Shown one piece after another: positions 63,708 through 64,000 of a stretch of DNA of 64,000 nucleotides (the first letter of the stretch is position 1; the number at the start of each line of letters is the position of its first letter). Source of the DNA: Rhyacichthys aspro (taxonomy: Eukaryota > Chordata > Actinopteri > Gobiiformes > Rhyacichthyidae); assembly GCA_036850595.1 (NCBI GenBank), contig CM072154.1:5817010-5881009 (forward strand), given 5' to 3'. Below the pieces are notes generated by a model, which ran no database searches, was not told where the DNA came from, and saw only the letters and a list, made by a program, of their open reading frames with translations. Made by a program: the position numbers and the translations under genes.

Positions 63708-64000
63708 CTGCGACAGACAAATGGACATGAATATTAGCCTTTTTATGCTCACTTTTCACTGTCTTTCTTCCGCGTCCATAAAGTGTAGTGCCAACAAATG
63801 AATGAAGGATGTAAAGAAGTAAACACAGCGGTGAAAACTTAAATGGGACAGCTCACTATATCACGAAAACAAGGCTAAAAGGTGCTTATTTTTACATGCA
63901 GTTGATAACTTAAACACCTTTGTTGAAGATTTAATTTAAAAGAATATTTAGATCCTCTGTTTGAAATGGACGAGATTCTCACTTCCAGCTGTGGCCCTAG
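63708..64000. other. hdac7 intron, right edge of window
   Basis: Intron preceding the VDNDTIWNE exon. The last 18 bases read on the minus strand as CTAGGGCCACAGCTGGAA followed by GTGAGA, a possible donor in phase 0, but the encoded LGPQLE does not fit the CGGVG expected before VDNDT, so an exon end is unproven. Confidence 0.4.

Noticed and set aside
63983..64000. End of the preceding hdac7 exon at the window edge
   Set aside because: A donor-like GTGAGA is present, but the encoded LGPQLE does not match the conserved CGGVG expected before VDNDT; too little sequence to decide.

Overview
The window looks like nuclear DNA of a bony fish, probably a percomorph. It has intron-split genes with GT-AG junctions, tRNA-headed SINEs, hAT and Tc1/mariner relics of teleost type, many microsatellites and low coding density. 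No prokaryotic, organellar or viral gene block is visible. All functional names come from reading translated exons; no database search was run.

Layout. 1-23.6 kb is non-coding: SINEs, old repeats, scattered non-repetitive blocks that could be conserved regulatory elements, a long (TA)n tract, and about 4.1 kb (14.57-18.66 kb) of near-pure poly-C that is almost certainly an assembly or read artefact. 23.67-26.62 kb (minus strand) holds the first four coding exons of a MICOS subunit gene of the CHCHD3/CHCHD6 family; its CHCH-encoding exons were not found. 28.59-32.17 kb (minus) is a complete four-exon TRIM E3 ligase gene (RING, B-boxes, coiled coil, PRY-SPRY; 545 aa). 32.2-41.3 kb is repeat-rich intergenic DNA with an inverted-repeat structure and a duplicated element. 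41.71-42.34 kb (plus) is a single-exon Twist-family bHLH gene with a recognisable promoter. 43.3-49.3 kb is intergenic, with possible regulatory blocks and a spliced-exon candidate. 51.76-63.71 kb (minus) holds the last ten coding exons of a class IIa histone deacetylase, best matched to HDAC7; its 5' part lies beyond the right edge.

The most informative biology is the convergent twist/hdac7 pair. In mammals TWIST1-HDAC9 and TWIST2-HDAC4 are arranged the same way, tail to tail. Here a Twist gene faces an HDAC7-type gene, which fits the fish-retained twist3 in a third copy of the ancestral pair. By analogy with the other pairs, the large hdac7 introns (one is 6.1 kb) are plausible places for twist enhancers. 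The most striking sequence oddities are the poly-C block flanked by a perfect 17-bp direct repeat and an M13-forward-primer-like 16-mer at 21.02 kb. I found no convincing undescribed gene system.
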